A stretch of DNA of 64,000 nucleotides from Neoechinorhynchus agilis. Lineage: Eukaryota > Acanthocephala. Shown piece after piece: positions 8,945-20,129 of the stretch. Position numbers and translations under genes: made by a program. The notes beneath the pieces are model-generated. The model ran no database searches and was not told where the DNA came from. It saw only the letters and a list, made by a program, of their open reading frames with translations. The first letter of the stretch is position 1. Each line of letters begins with the position of its first letter. Location of the stretch: NCBI GenBank assembly GCA_051530055.1, contig CM121342.1:3534001-3598000 (forward strand). Reading direction: 5' to 3'.

Positions 8945-10375
8945 TCTTATGTATTTGTCAATTCTCTTATCACGCAAAACCGCTCTACCATCCTTGGCAC
9001 CGACCCCTCGATTGCAATGGGCTCTTTGTCAAATCTAATAGAATCTGCGATGAAGGCCTCCTTTCCTCGCAAAACAATACGAATCTCGAACCGCGACACT
9101 CAATGGTTCTCGCCTTTTCTAAAAACCCTTCAAATGCAGGTCACCAAAGCTTTCCGGTCAGGCAATCCCGCTTACCCCTCCCTCCACTCCACACTGACAA
9201 AACGTATCCGTATAGCCCTCAAATTATTCCTCTCATCTCGTCTCTCGTCTGTTCCCAATCGAAACTTTTGGCGTGAAATAAAAAATGTCACTGGTCTTGG
9301 TAGATCCACCCCCTTCGCATCTCTCCCTAAATCTGATCTCACAATCCTCAACACCACGAATAAAAACCTCTGTCCTCCCCAAACCTCCTCTCAATTGTTC
9401 CAACCTCCCTTCTCCCTTTTTGACCCGTCCAATCATACATGCCCTTCCTTAGTTTCCCCTCTCGAAATCCTAGAGATCCTTAAACGCCTGCCCCCACATT
9501 CTTCCCCTAATTCGACTATCCCAAATCGGGCCATTCGTCTCATCATCCCGGAACTTATCGATCCTCTAACGCACATAACGAACCTTAGCTTTCTACTGGG
9601 CTCTTTCCCATCGTGTCTTAGGCCTCATTGTCTTTATAGAAGATCTTGAATTCGGTTTCAAAGTTTTATAAACGTTTCAATGTTCATCGTTTATATGTTT
9701 GTGTATTGCACTTGCTTTGTATCTGTGTTGCCTTATCCTGTCCGTCAATTTGCATGTAGCCGATTTAGGATTCCTTATAGCTATCCTTTGGCTTCCCAAT
9801 TCGCTTTCCGTCCCAATTACTCTCGTTCCGACGCCCTCCTCTGCATCTACGATACGCTTGTGCGTAGCTTAGATTCCAATCCAGAATCAACCGTCCGTCT
9901 CGGGCAACTGGATATTTCCAGGTGTGCTTCCTTTAGCCTCCCAACCTGGAACTCGCTTGGATTTCCTCTTTCCTCTCCAACCGCGAACAATATATCCAAT
10001 GTGGAACTTCTCGCTCCTCTTCTTTGCTCATATTTAAAGGGGTCACCCAAGGCGCCGTACTTTCCCCTCTCCTCTTTGACATTTTTCTAAATGACCTTCA
10101 TCCCCTCGCTCCCTCTACCAAAGATTTTCTCTATGCCGATGACCTCACAGTCATTACCATCGCATCTCCCTCTCTCAAAAATCTCTCTTCCCTCAAGCCC
10201 AATCTTTCCTTAATAACCGGAGAACAAGGAAAGACTCCTAATCTGTCATCTCCTGTACAAAGCCTCCGATTGCACATTAAAACTCCTTCAAAGATTCCCT
10301 GCCTCAACATCCGTCATCCATAAACCGTTTAACAAAGATAGATGCTGGCAAGTGTGTGGATCCTGTATTTTTCCA
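8945..10375 (+). mobile_element. LINE B, copy 1: reverse transcriptase (broken)
   Basis: The + strand encodes a non-LTR reverse transcriptase in at least three frame pieces: 8918-9649 (linker and RT start, with RISNRDTQWFSPFL and PELIDPLTHITNLSFLLGSF), 9680-10090 (SQFAFRPNYSRSDALL, the QHGFR-type motif) and 10024-10323 (GVTQGAVLSPLLF and the catalytic FLYADDL). The 3' end CAAAGATAGATGCTGGCAAG near 10355 is shared with copy 2 at about 16675-16695. The RT style is close to CR1/jockey-type LINEs. It is not intact. It sits exactly at the point where LINE A breaks off. Confidence 0.75.
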
Positions 10376-10410
10376 TAAATAAAAACGTGTTTATATATAA
10401 TTAAAAATCA

Positions 10411-11662
10411 TTATTCAGACAAAAGATCTTTTAAGATTACACGCGACTTTTTACACATTCCTGCTTTTTGCATATTTAAAAAGAATCCATCTTCAGTAGA
10501 ATGTTCAATTGAATGGTAAGGATCTCCATAAGATGTGGTCAGATACTTTCGCCAAATCTTGATGGCCAATGCTCGCTGAAGGTTGAGGAACACAAATGGA
10601 CTTAGTGGAACAATTCGCACACTTCCTTGGCATTCATCTTCGCCGGATTTAGATACGATCTTTAAAAGGATCAATCCACTATTCGTCAAACGCATTGTTG
10701 AAAACAAAACGTTTGATCGGATTCGTCCGATCACTTTTTCCACTTTAATGTATTTTATTAAATGTGTTACCAAATCCGCGAGTATTAGAAATTGTGAGTG
10801 TTCTTCAGCCTTTTCCGAAAGCATAAGACAATATTTGCCAATAAGACATTTTCGATGGCAGTGTAGAAAAAGCGTTCTCTGGAATCGGATAAAGGAAATC
10901 GAGTCCTGAACTTAGCGAGACAACGAAGAACCCGGAGAACACTTTTGGTACGTTTTTGAATAAACCATCGAGTTTTTCTCGCTTACAGCCTTTTTCTACA
11001 CTGTATTCGTGCCAATTGAGTTCCATTTTTGACAAATCGATACTCGCAATCTTGTCCGTGAAAGCACTTTCAGCGTTTTCAAGAACTCCGCCAAAGACAT
11101 AAGCCAATCCTTCGAACACTACGACGCACGGAGCCACTCTGTGGAATTTATCCACTTGGTCTTCGCCATGAATTTCATGGTAACAAAACGATCGCTTGTA
11201 AGTATCGACTTCGACGACTACTTTGGAACATCCTGTTGGAAAACAATATCCGCCAATGACAAATACTGAATTTTCATGAACGACCACATCAGGAAGGTAA
11301 ATAAAGTCTTCAGGTATACAATTAATACAGTCAATTAAACCTCTTCCATCTCGCAAGCTGATTCTATATGAGTTTCCGCTTTCGAACACATATTTGAAAC
11401 TAAATTTGTTTCCAATGAAACTTTTGTCGCTAGACTTTACACTTATTTCCCGATCAGTCTTCGGAATCAAAATACTTGGCATAAAGCGTTCAAATTCGTA
11501 AGTTGTGCTGGAATAACGTAGCATGTCCCAATAGAAAAGGTCTTTGAGATTATCGAGAAACTTATACGGAAAAGAAGACGAAAATGTTTCTTCTATTTTG
11601 GTTTTTCCTTCTTTAATTTCGGATATTGATCCCTCGATATATAAAAATTCGTCAATTCTCAT
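10411..11662 (-). pseudogene. Kelch-repeat protein, frame-broken
   Basis: The minus strand encodes 285 residues from 11662, then a second frame of about 130 residues overlapping at 10824-10805. Two kelch-type blades are visible: SVFVIGGYCFPTGCSKVVVE with a following aromatic (YKRSF) at about residues 125-160, and LAYVFGGVLENAESAFTD at about 185-215. The double-Gly and spaced hydrophobics are typical. Upstream sequence shows no BTB domain. The passage between frames needs a change of one base; no GT-AG intron of suitable phase is present, so it is either a pseudogene, a sequencing error or two adjacent ORFs. It lies between two LINE B copies inside the LINE A split, which also suggests a displaced, decaying copy. 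Confidence 0.55.
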
Positions 11663-12101
11663 CTCTTTTTGACGCGAACGGCGATTTATCTTAAATAATC
11701 ACAAACAGTAAAATCGATTGAATTTCCCTTCCTTTTAAAATTCATCAACAAAAGATCACACATTGGCTTTATCCTGCCAGCTTACAAAGCTATAAAATCG
11801 AAGTTTTACATACTTAAATTAAGGTGAAATTAAATATTTAATTTTTAAACTCATTTGATCGAATGGCACTATTAAATAAAATGTGAAATAGTAAAGTTTT
11901 CCTACGAAAACTGCAACCGAGAGAGATATAGAAAGCGGCGAGCACATCTTTGAGAGAAACGAAAACGCTCAAATACTCCAAATATCTTAGAATTGTACAG
12001 AAAATATCTAAAAACCGAAAAGCAATGCTCAATAAAACATTTATTATATTATAATTTTGGTGAACATATTCCCCCGGTAATAGCATATTTGATTTATTGG
12101 A
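11663..12101. other. No gene seen
   Basis: AT-rich sequence upstream of the kelch ORF. I found no BTB exon or other conserved frame. Confidence 0.5.
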
Positions 12102-12132
12102 GATATTTCGCGAGATAACCCCGCCTCATCAG
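12102..12132 (-). ncRNA. Hammerhead-like motif next to a Penelope-like fragment
   Basis: The minus strand reads CTGATGA, G, GCG, a 9-nt loop, CGC, then GAAATATC. This is the closest match in the window to the standard hammerhead core (CTGATGA - stem II - GAAA), with one extra G before stem II. It lies about 80 bp downstream, on the same strand, of a GIY-YIG endonuclease fragment. Penelope-like elements are known to carry hammerhead motifs in their terminal repeats, so the pair makes sense together. Stems I and III and the cleavage triplet were not established. Confidence 0.6.
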
Positions 12133-12211
12133 TCATCTAAAAATACGTTTTTCACCTTAGGGTTTTAAGCTCGAGTGCGCGGGATCACCAAACCCGAAGT
12201 TCACGGACCAA

Positions 12212-12660
12212 TTATCCGCTCGTTTTTTTCCCATTGATTTCAGTATTGATTTTTAACACGTCTCTGGGTGGAAGTTTCAAGCTAAAATTAGCTTTATTTC
12301 CTTCCATTGTGTTGGACACAGCGACGTGTAAGGCTTCCAAAAGAAGCCTTCTTTTTAAGTTTTGCTCTATTTCTATAAAGTTGGTGCCACCAAAATCCGC
12401 TCGATGCTTACATGTCTCTTGATGATTTGAGATTGCCGACGAATGCTCAAATCGACTGGAAGTTTGCTTATGTTGAGCGACCCTCTTCTCAATGCCTTGC
12501 ATCGTTTCTCCTATTTAGACTTTCTTAAACTGTTCACAGTGCATTCTATGGATCCCATGACTCAATTTTACCCTTTTTCTTGAATGTGCTTCCGAGAGCG
12601 ATTCCTTTAGTATTGTATAGACGAATTCCAACCTTCTTAACTCATAAAGGAGTAAATCAT
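12212..12660 (-). mobile_element. Penelope-like retroelement remnant, GIY-YIG endonuclease part
   Basis: Minus-strand protein pieces match the C-terminal GIY-YIG nuclease of Penelope-like elements. An IGET motif is followed by MQGIEKRVAQHKQ (the conserved Arg-x-x-x-His/Gln-Lys helix), a short Ser-Ala/His stretch, then ADFGGTNFIEIEQNLKRRLL and LEALHV, the usual 'DF..T.I...E....R...EA.HI' order. The element is broken and old; the reverse transcriptase part was not found. The hammerhead-like motif at 12132-12102 would be in its downstream terminal repeat. Confidence 0.65.
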
Positions 12661-13317
12661 TTGATTCGTGTCATCTTCAATGAAATGCACTCTTTCGAAG
12701 CATACAAGCTCTGCAGAAGTCAAATGTGGATCATTTTCAATCCAATTGAAACTTTGGTACTCAATTACTGATGCACTGAAACGAAATCTTCTAAGGCTTT
12801 AGAGGGACAATTCTCTAATCAAATAATCCTAATGAAAAGCCGATAAGGTGGGATTCGCAATCGATGGTACCAAAGCCGCCATCATTATGAGCACGACATC
12901 GACTGGCTACGAGCTGGGAAGTGATTGATGCCACGAGTAGAACTAAATTAAACGGTACCCAGCGTATATGAATGAGATCATAACGGCCCCACGGCAACGA
13001 TGTTTTGTGGCAAATGGCCTCTCAAAGAGTGTAATCACCAACAAAAAACGGAGGATTTTCATCATTCGAATAGTCGTTTCGAGCTTATCTCCAGACATTG
13101 ACGCAGAGGATCGGCGCGCGGATGTTCCATGAACAAAAACGGGAAAACCGATTCCGCGAGCGGTCGTAAAGGCTCAATGATTCCACGACATCTAGTTTTA
13201 ATCAATGGAGGTTCGATTCTAACAGAAAATCTAAAAAATATTGTTCCTTAACGCAAAATACTCTATCCCGCCTCACTGATATTAATCAATTTTCAATCAC
13301 ATCAAATATTGACTTTA
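12661..13317. other. No gene seen
   Basis: Probably further decayed element sequence. No family could be named, and short ORFs lack support. Confidence 0.4.
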
Positions 13318-13590
13318 TCACATCGGTGGCAAAAACGAGGACTCCGATGATTATTCTCCTTACATGGAAGAAATCTTATGTCTGGGCAATTCCAAATACT
13401 GGCCATCCAGGGATAGGAGAAAAATTAAGGAACTACTACCTAATTCTGGTCAGTGGTGGAAAATTGTCTATCGGCGAGAATTGGTTCCTTGGCGAAAAGC
13501 TACTGCCTGGATCAAAAGCTCGGGTTTGATAACTCTGCGGGTACAATCTTCTTCCGATCAAGGCTCAGAATTTCCGATATAGTTAGCTAT
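13318..13590 (+). mobile_element. Probable upstream part of LINE B copy 2
   Basis: An open frame (MEEILCLGNSKYWPSRDRRK, then IKELLPNSGQWWKIVYRREL) runs directly into the LINE-derived tandem array. By position it should be the linker between endonuclease and reverse transcriptase of the same LINE, but no diagnostic motif is present, so the call rests on context. Confidence 0.4.
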
Positions 13591-16229
13591 TGGAATTCAA
13601 AATCTCAAATAATGGACCGTCAGCCTGTTTTAAGGCCAGATATTGCACAAGTCTTCATTCAAGCTCCATCGGGAAGAGTGGACAGAAATCAATTTCGCAA
13701 AAAGGATCTTCTTAACCAAGCGAGAAGGTGGACTCTGGAGGGGACGTTATTCCCATTTCGAGATCTATCAACGCGTCCTAGGCAAACTATTTTTACAATT
13801 TGTTTTTATACAATAACTGTATTAGCCCGAGATGTCATGGTTTTTTACCGAATAAGTCAGTGCGCTCGGCAATTTCGGAGATTGTGTCAAATTTTTAATA
13901 ATTATCAGAAATCAATGAATGTTTTGATTTCGTTTGATATTTCTAAAGCATTAGATTTTATAGATATTGGAATTCAAAATCTCAAATAATGGACCGTCAG
14001 CCTGTTTTAAGGCCAGATATTGCACAAGTCTTCATTCAAGCTCCATCGGGAAGAGTGGACAGAAATCAATTTCGCAAAAAGGATCTTCTTAACCAAGCGA
14101 GAAGGTGGACTCTGGAGGGGACGTTATTCCCATTTCGAGATCTATCAACGCGTCCTAGGCAAACTATTTTTACAATTTGTTTTTATACAATAACTGTATT
14201 AGCCCGAGATGTCATGGTTTTTTACCGAATAAGTCAGTGCGCTCGGCAATTTCGGAGATTGTGTCAAATTTTTAATAGTTATCAGAAATCAATGAATGTT
14301 TTGATTTCGTTTGATATTTCTAAAGCATTAGATTTTATAGATATTGGAATTCAAAATCTCAAATAATGGACCGTCAGCCTGTTTTAAGGCCAGATATTGC
14401 ACAAGTCTTCATTCAAGCTCCATCGGGAAGAGTGGACAGAAATCAATTTCGCAAAAAGGATCTTCTTAACCAAGCGAGAAGGTGGACTCTGGAGGGGCGT
14501 TATTCCCATTTCGAGATCTATCAACGCGTCCTAGGCAAACTATTTTTACAATTTGTTTTTATACAATAACTGTATTAGCCCGAGATGTCATGGTTTTTTA
14601 CCGAATAAGTCAGTGCGCTCGGCAATTTCGGAGATTGTGTCAAATTTTTAATAGTTATCAGAAATCAATGAATGTTTTGATTTCGTTTGATATTTCTAAA
14701 GCATTAGATTTTATAGATATTGGAATTCAAAATCTCAAATAATGGACCGTCAGCCTGTTTTAAGGCCAGATATTGCACAAGTCTTCATTCAAGCTCCATC
14801 GGGAAGAGTGGACAGAAATCAATTTCGCAAAAAGGATCTTCTTAACCAAGCGAGAAGGTGGACTCTGGAGGGGACGTTATTCCCATTTCGAGATCTATCA
14901 ACGCGTCCTAGGCAAACTATTTTTACAATTTGTTTTTATACAATAACTGTATTAGCCCGAGATGTCATGGTTTTTTACCGAATAAGTCAGTGCGCTCGGC
15001 AATTTCGGAGATTGTGTCAAATTTTTAATAGTTATCAGAAATCAATGAATGTTTTGATTTCGTTTGATATTTCTAAAGCATTAGATTTTATAGATATTGG
15101 AATTCAAAATCTCAAATAATGGACCGTCAGCCTGTTTTAAGGCCAGATATTGCACAAGTCTTCATTCAAGCTCCATCGGGAAGAGTGGACAGAAATCAAT
15201 TTCGCAAAAAGGATCTTCTTAACCAAGCGAGAAGGTGGACTCTGGAGGGGACGTTATTCCCATTTCGAGATCTATCAACGCGTCCTAGGCAAACTATTTT
15301 TACAATTTGTTTTTATACAATAACTGTATTAGCCCGAGATGTCATGGTTTTTTACCGAATAAGTCAGTGCGCTCGGCAATTTCGGAGATTGTGTCAAATT
15401 TTTAATAGTTATCAGAAATCAATGAATGTTTTGATTTCGTTTGATATTTCTAAAGCATTAGATTTTATAGATATTGGAATTCAAAATCTCAAATAATGGA
15501 CCGTCAGCCTGTTTTAAGGCCAGATATTGCACAAGTCTTCATTCAAGCTCCATCGGGAAAGTGGACAGAAATCAATTTCGCAAAAAGGATCTTCTTAACC
15601 AAGCGAGAAGGTGGACTCTGGAGGGGACGTTATTCCCATTTCGAGATCTATCAACGCGTCCTAGGCAAACTATTTTTACAATTTGTTTTTATACAATAAC
15701 TGTATTAGCCCGAGATGTCATGGTTTTTTACCGAATAAGTCAGTGCGCTCGGCAATTTCGGAGATTGTGTCAAATTTTTAATAGTTATCAGAAATCAATG
15801 AATGTTTTGATTTCGTTTGATATTTCTAAAGCATTAGATTTTATAGATATTGGAATTCAAAATCTCAAATAATGGACCGTCAGCCTGTTTTAAGGCCAGA
15901 TATTGCACAAGTCTTCATTCAAGCTCCATCGGGAAGAGTGGACAGAAATCAATTTCGCAAAAAGGATCTTCTTAACCAAGCGAGAAGGTGGACTCTGGAG
16001 GGGACGTTATTCCCATTTCGAGATCTATCAACGCGTCCTAGGCAAACTATTTTTACAATTTGTTTTTATACAATAACTGTATTAGCCCGAGATGTCATGG
16101 TTTTTTACCGAATAAGTCAGTGCGCTCGGCAATTTCGGAGATTGTGTCAAATTTTTAATAGTTATCAGAAATCAATGAATGTTTTGATTTCGTTTGATAT
16201 TTCTAAAGCATTAGATTTTATAGATATTG
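13591..16229 (+). repeat. Seven-copy 377-bp tandem array made of LINE reverse-transcriptase sequence
   Basis: Units start with GGAATTCAAAATCTCAAATA at about 13591, 13968, 14345, 14721, 15098, 15475 and 15851 and are almost identical. Two have a single-base deletion (the third lacks an A in GGGGACG, the sixth a base in GGGAAGAGTGG). Each unit encodes LINE pieces: FLPNKSVRSAISEIVSNF in one frame (the QHGF-type RT motif) and SYQKSMNVLISFDISKALDF in another (the catalytic FD-x-SKA-FD motif). The last unit runs directly on into the rest of the RT. The repeated 125-residue ORFs are by-products. Near identity implies recent expansion or homogenisation. Confidence 0.9.
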
Positions 16230-16715
16230 AATTCATTATACACATTCTTCCCATATATTCCTATTGCACGAATCAACAATGTTCAAAACGATTATTGTTA
16301 CAAAACGATCTCCCTCGTACTATTTATTTCCAAACGAGATTAGTTCCTCAGGGCTCACCACTTTCCTCGATCTTCGCCTAGCCTCACAGTTCATAATTCA
16401 AAACTGTAAAGTGTGTAAAGACTTCAACCTTTATGCCGATGACATTACGGTTGCAATAAAAGAACCCAACTAACGGCCAGAGAAACTGCATGAACTATTT
16501 ATCTGGTTCAACTCTATTCTACCTCAAATGGGTTTCACTCTCAACCCTTAAAAAACACAATTTATTCCCAAATCGAAGTAGGTTGTTAAGAAACGTCGAT
16601 TACGGCCTGTAAAACTCTTTCAAAGACAAGTCCCACCTCCCTGCCTAAACATCCGACATCAAGACACCTTCAGCAAAGATAGATGCTGGCAAGTGTATGG
16701 ATCGTTCTTTTCTTA
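16230..16715 (+). mobile_element. LINE B, copy 2: rest of reverse transcriptase and 3' end
   Basis: Continues from the array with FIIHILPIYSYC, then VPQGSPLSSIFA and the catalytic LYADDITVAIKE, then GFTLNP. The 3' end has CAAAGATAGATGCTGGCAAG, as in copy 1 at about 10355. Frames change at least twice, so it is dead. LINE A sequence resumes right after it. Confidence 0.75.
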
Positions 16716-16719
16716 AATT

Positions 16720-18395
16720 AATACTCCTCAATGAGCCCACAAATACCGCGCCAGAATTGCTTGATTGCATCCCCCAGCATCCGGTCCAATTACGGATGAA
16801 TGATCCACCTGATCTAAAGGAACTTGAAGATGCCGTTAAAAGGCTAAAAATGCTGATAAAATGCGGAGGAACAATTCTCCTACGCCTCCTTCATTCTTTA
16901 CTTCTGTCAATATGGGAAAATGGAATCTCAAGACTTTCGCAATGCTTCGATCGTCCCGATATTCAAAAAAGATGATCGCTGCCAATGCGGAAACTACAAA
17001 GGAATCTCGCTGCTATCTGTCGTTGGGAAAATATTTACATCAGTACTCGCTCGAAGACTTCAGAACTTCAGCGAACAAATTCTCCCTGAATCTCAATACG
17101 GATTCCGACTAGGCCAAGGAACTTCTTAGATGATTCTGTGAGCACGCCAATTATTGGAAAAAGCAAGAGAACAACAAATACCTATGATGATGACATTCTT
17201 CGACCTGAGAAAGGCTTTCGACTCGGTCCCTCGCGAAATATATTGACGGTGCTGTCAAAGTTTGGATGTGTGGAGAAATTCGTCAATGTAATCCAAAAAT
17301 TTCATGAAGACACCAGAGGTATTGTCTCCTGCATGGGTCATCTTGCTCACCGAGTTTCTCAATTTCCACAGGAGTCAAACAAAGACGTGTGTTAGCTCCA
17401 ACTTTATTCTCGATGTATATGGCGGCTGTTCTGTTCCATGTAGGCGATCTTTTTAATCTTCGACGGCTAAAATCGATTTCGAAGACAGCGTCCACAAATG
17501 TGTCGGAGCTGCCATACGCTGACGATAATTGAACTCCAGCAACTACCTTAGAAGCTCTTCAAACGAACGCGAACGCTTTCACTTACGCATATAATCTTGG
17601 TGGTTTATCAATCAATGTTGATAAAACTAAATACATGGTTCAGGCAACTGCTTCCAGTTACGATCCTAACACATAACTTCGTATTTGTAATCAAACAGTG
17701 GAAAGAGTTTAAAGATTTTGCTACTTTGGAAGCATTATCACCGAGAACAACGATCTCACTCCTGACATCCAAAACAGAATTCGAGCCTCTCATCTTGCTT
17801 ACGGTCGCCTAAATAAGCGAGTGTTCAAACAACGGAACCTAAAAATCTCGACCAAACTAAATGTCTATTCAGCTGTTGTTCTCACCAACCTTCTCTACGG
17901 CTGCGAAAGCTGGACTCTTTACAGGAAAATTATAAACGAGCTGGAACGTTTCCATCAACAAAAGCTGATGAACATTCTTGGGGTGAGATGGCAAGAGAGA
18001 ATACCAAATTTGCAGATTCTGGAGAAAACACAAATGACGAACATCGAAGGCCTCATAATAAAACATCAACTGCGATTTCTTGGACATCTTAGTCGCAGTT
18101 CCATCTCCAGCCTCCCGAAGCAGATTCTCTTCGGTGAAATCGAAAATGGCCGTCGTCGAAGAGGTGCTCCCAAAAAGCGTTTAAACTACCAACTGAAAAA
18201 TTTTCTAAACGGTGTGGCTAAAGACCGTGTAAAATGGAGAGGAGATCATTTCAAGAGTAAAGACATTCGAAAAAATTATCGAGAACTCATTACCTAAACC
18301 TTCACCGAATATTCGATGCGTCCATTGTGATCGTAAATTCCGGAGTCACCTCGGACTTTACTCGCACAACAAACATCAACATGGAGGGAAATAAA
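16720..18395 (+). mobile_element. LINE A, 3' part: reverse transcriptase and C-terminal zinc finger (broken)
   Basis: Starts with LLNEPTNTAPELLDC, which in this LINE family directly follows the RWTEHFR motif that ends the other piece at 8937. Then come FRNASIVPIFKKDDRC, NYKGISLLSVVGKIF, YGFRLGQGT, FFDLRKAFDSVPRE and a YADD box near 17518-17529 (all in shifting frames), then an intact 158-residue frame at 17821-18297 (LLYGCESWTLYRK, ILGVRWQERIPN, LRFLGHLSR, RRRGAPKKRL). It ends with a C2H2 finger, CVHCDRKFRSHLGLYSHNKH. Several stops and shifts make it inactive. Confidence 0.8.
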
Positions 18396-18700
18396 AAATA
18401 TAAGTGAATGAACTAATCCTCGTTCCCGGGGAAATAAAAGTCAGTCAGATCAATAATGTAGTCGTTTCAATTTCGTAAATATGAATAGGATTACAGATAT
18501 CGATAAGAGCGCGCAATGTATATATTCATGTACAAAAAACAATAATTAATAATCGAATGTCGGCAATCAATCACCCTAATGGAATCGTCGTACTCCAGCC
18601 GAACACACAAAAACATAATGCAGAAGTGTTTATTCGGGAAACAATCTCAATGAGAGACCGTCTCACCGGCTATCTAATATTCTAAAGATGATAAATCATT
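18396..18700. other. No gene seen
   Basis: AT-rich spacer after the LINE A 3' end. No poly-A tail or target duplication was identified. Confidence 0.45.
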
Positions 18701-18707
18701 TTGTAAA

Positions 18708-19403
18708 TCACCACCACCATCCACCAAGCCGTCCACATCCCCAACCCCATCCGAGACCGAATCCCCATGGGTATCCAAACCAGCGTTTTATCTTTCCATT
18801 CTTGTCCGTGCTGTTTGATTTCCTCGATGTCTTTTGTTTATCCTTTCCCCCACCTCCCTTCTTTCCATTATTTCTTCCTCCATTTCCCAATCCATTTTCT
18901 CCTTCTGTTATCTCTGCAGAGTCCTCATTGGAAGTATCATCACCGCTGCTCGATTCCTTGGGTGTCGTTTGTTTATCCATTCCATCACCTTCCATCTTTT
19001 CCGTATTTCTTCTTTGATTTCTCACTTCATTTTGTACTGCTGTTGTCTCTGCAGAGTCCTCATTGGAAGTATCATCACCGCTGCTCGATTCCTTGGGTGT
19101 CGTGTTTATTCTTTCCCCCACTTCCCTTCTTTCCATTATTTCTTCCTCCATTTCCCAATCCATTTTCTCCTTCTGTTATCTCTGCAGAGTCCTCATTGGA
19201 AGATCATCACCGCTGCTCGATTCCTTGGGTGTCGTTTGTTTATCCATTCCATCACCTTCCATCTTTTCCGTATTTCTTCTTTGATTTCTCACTTCATTTT
19301 GTACTGCTGTTGTCTCTGCAGAGTCCTCATTGGTCCGGTGATTGGCGGACACGGCAACGAAGCCAAGTGCAAATATCAAACCAAAGACAATTGCGGATCG
19401 CAT
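18708..19403 (-). CDS. Secreted low-complexity repeat protein with a shifted repeat
   Basis: Starts at 19403 with a clear signal peptide (MRSAIVFGLIFALGFVAVSA) and then hydrophilic repeats of about 134 bp, each holding TPKESSSGDDTSNEDSAE followed by either TTAVQNEVRNQRRNTEKMEG or an ITEGENGLGNGGRNNGKK type. The C-terminus is WFGYPWGFGLGWGWGCGRL, Gly/Trp-rich. The repeat near 19201 lacks one base and another lacks two near 19105, together three, but a stop at 19176 lies between. So the direct product ends after 75 residues unless an intron or sequence error is involved. The four repeats explain the indels (slippage). Function is unknown; an extracellular matrix, silk-like or defence role is possible. 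Confidence 0.5.
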
Positions 19404-19471
19404 TGAAGACTGAGAGATTGATTCGTAGTTGAGAGGAGATGGAGATTTGAACTTTGAGCAATCACGAGCCT

Positions 19472-19480
19472 CCTTATATA
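19472..19480 (-). promoter_or_regulatory. TATA box TATATAAGG
   Basis: On the minus strand about 70 bp upstream of the signal-peptide Met at 19403. A strong core-promoter-like match which favours 19403 as the true start and argues the gene is, or was recently, transcribed. Confidence 0.5.
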
Positions 19481-19799
19481 CCCCCAATGTTTTCAAACAA
19501 CTCGTTTTAAGCAATTTGTTGTTTAAAATATTTTCACCAAAACATTTATGTTTTCAAGCCTAATGATTGGTAATGAGGAATCTATCATTTGATTATAACA
19601 AAACTGCCAAAGTTTATGAGGTTTCATAATAATTTGATCAATGTACTTATTTCACGTTTAGAGCACAAATTAAATGGACTCTTTTGTATTGATCGCTGAT
19701 CTCGCTTCTTAATTTTATTAATAACGCAAACTAACAAAATCAAATGGTCGAAAAAGTTTGGTTTCATTCACATTAAACTTCCATATCGTTTTATTTATC

Positions 19800-19975
19800 T
19801 TAAATCGCATACACTCAAGGTCCCACGGCATGCCTTTGGGAGCCTCTTGGCTAACTTACACACTTCGGAGGCGCTCAGCCACACTGAAAGGGTCGGGGCC
19901 TATGGACGATCTCAAACCCCTCCCCCCACGTGGAACCCAGCGACCAGTGTATTTGAACCATCGACATATCGGGCG
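19800..19975 (-). repeat. SINE-like repeat, third locus of the left-edge family
   Basis: The minus strand has CACTGGTCGCTGGGTTCCACG, GGTTTGAGATCGTCCATAGG, GTGTGGCTGAGCGCCTCCG and AGTTAGCCAAGAGGCTCCC, and ends in TATGCGATTTAAGATAAAT, as the units at 1-680 do. Confidence 0.75.
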
Positions 19976-20129
19976 CATTTTTTTCGATTCAATTTCGTGG
20001 ATTGTGTAATACCAATGTTTAAATAAACGCGAAATGTGTAAAATAGCACAGAACACTAAAATGTTACTCAGTTGTAGTTTATTTTTATAATATTTCTTGG
20101 TTCTAATTTTTTGGCTCTCTTGTGTATAG

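Noticed and set aside
13612-16381. A run of 125-residue ORFs, each beginning MDRQPVLRPDIAQ, that could be read as a tandem gene family
   Set aside because: They repeat with the 377-bp unit, and different frames of the unit hold known LINE reverse-transcriptase motifs, so the long frame is a by-product.
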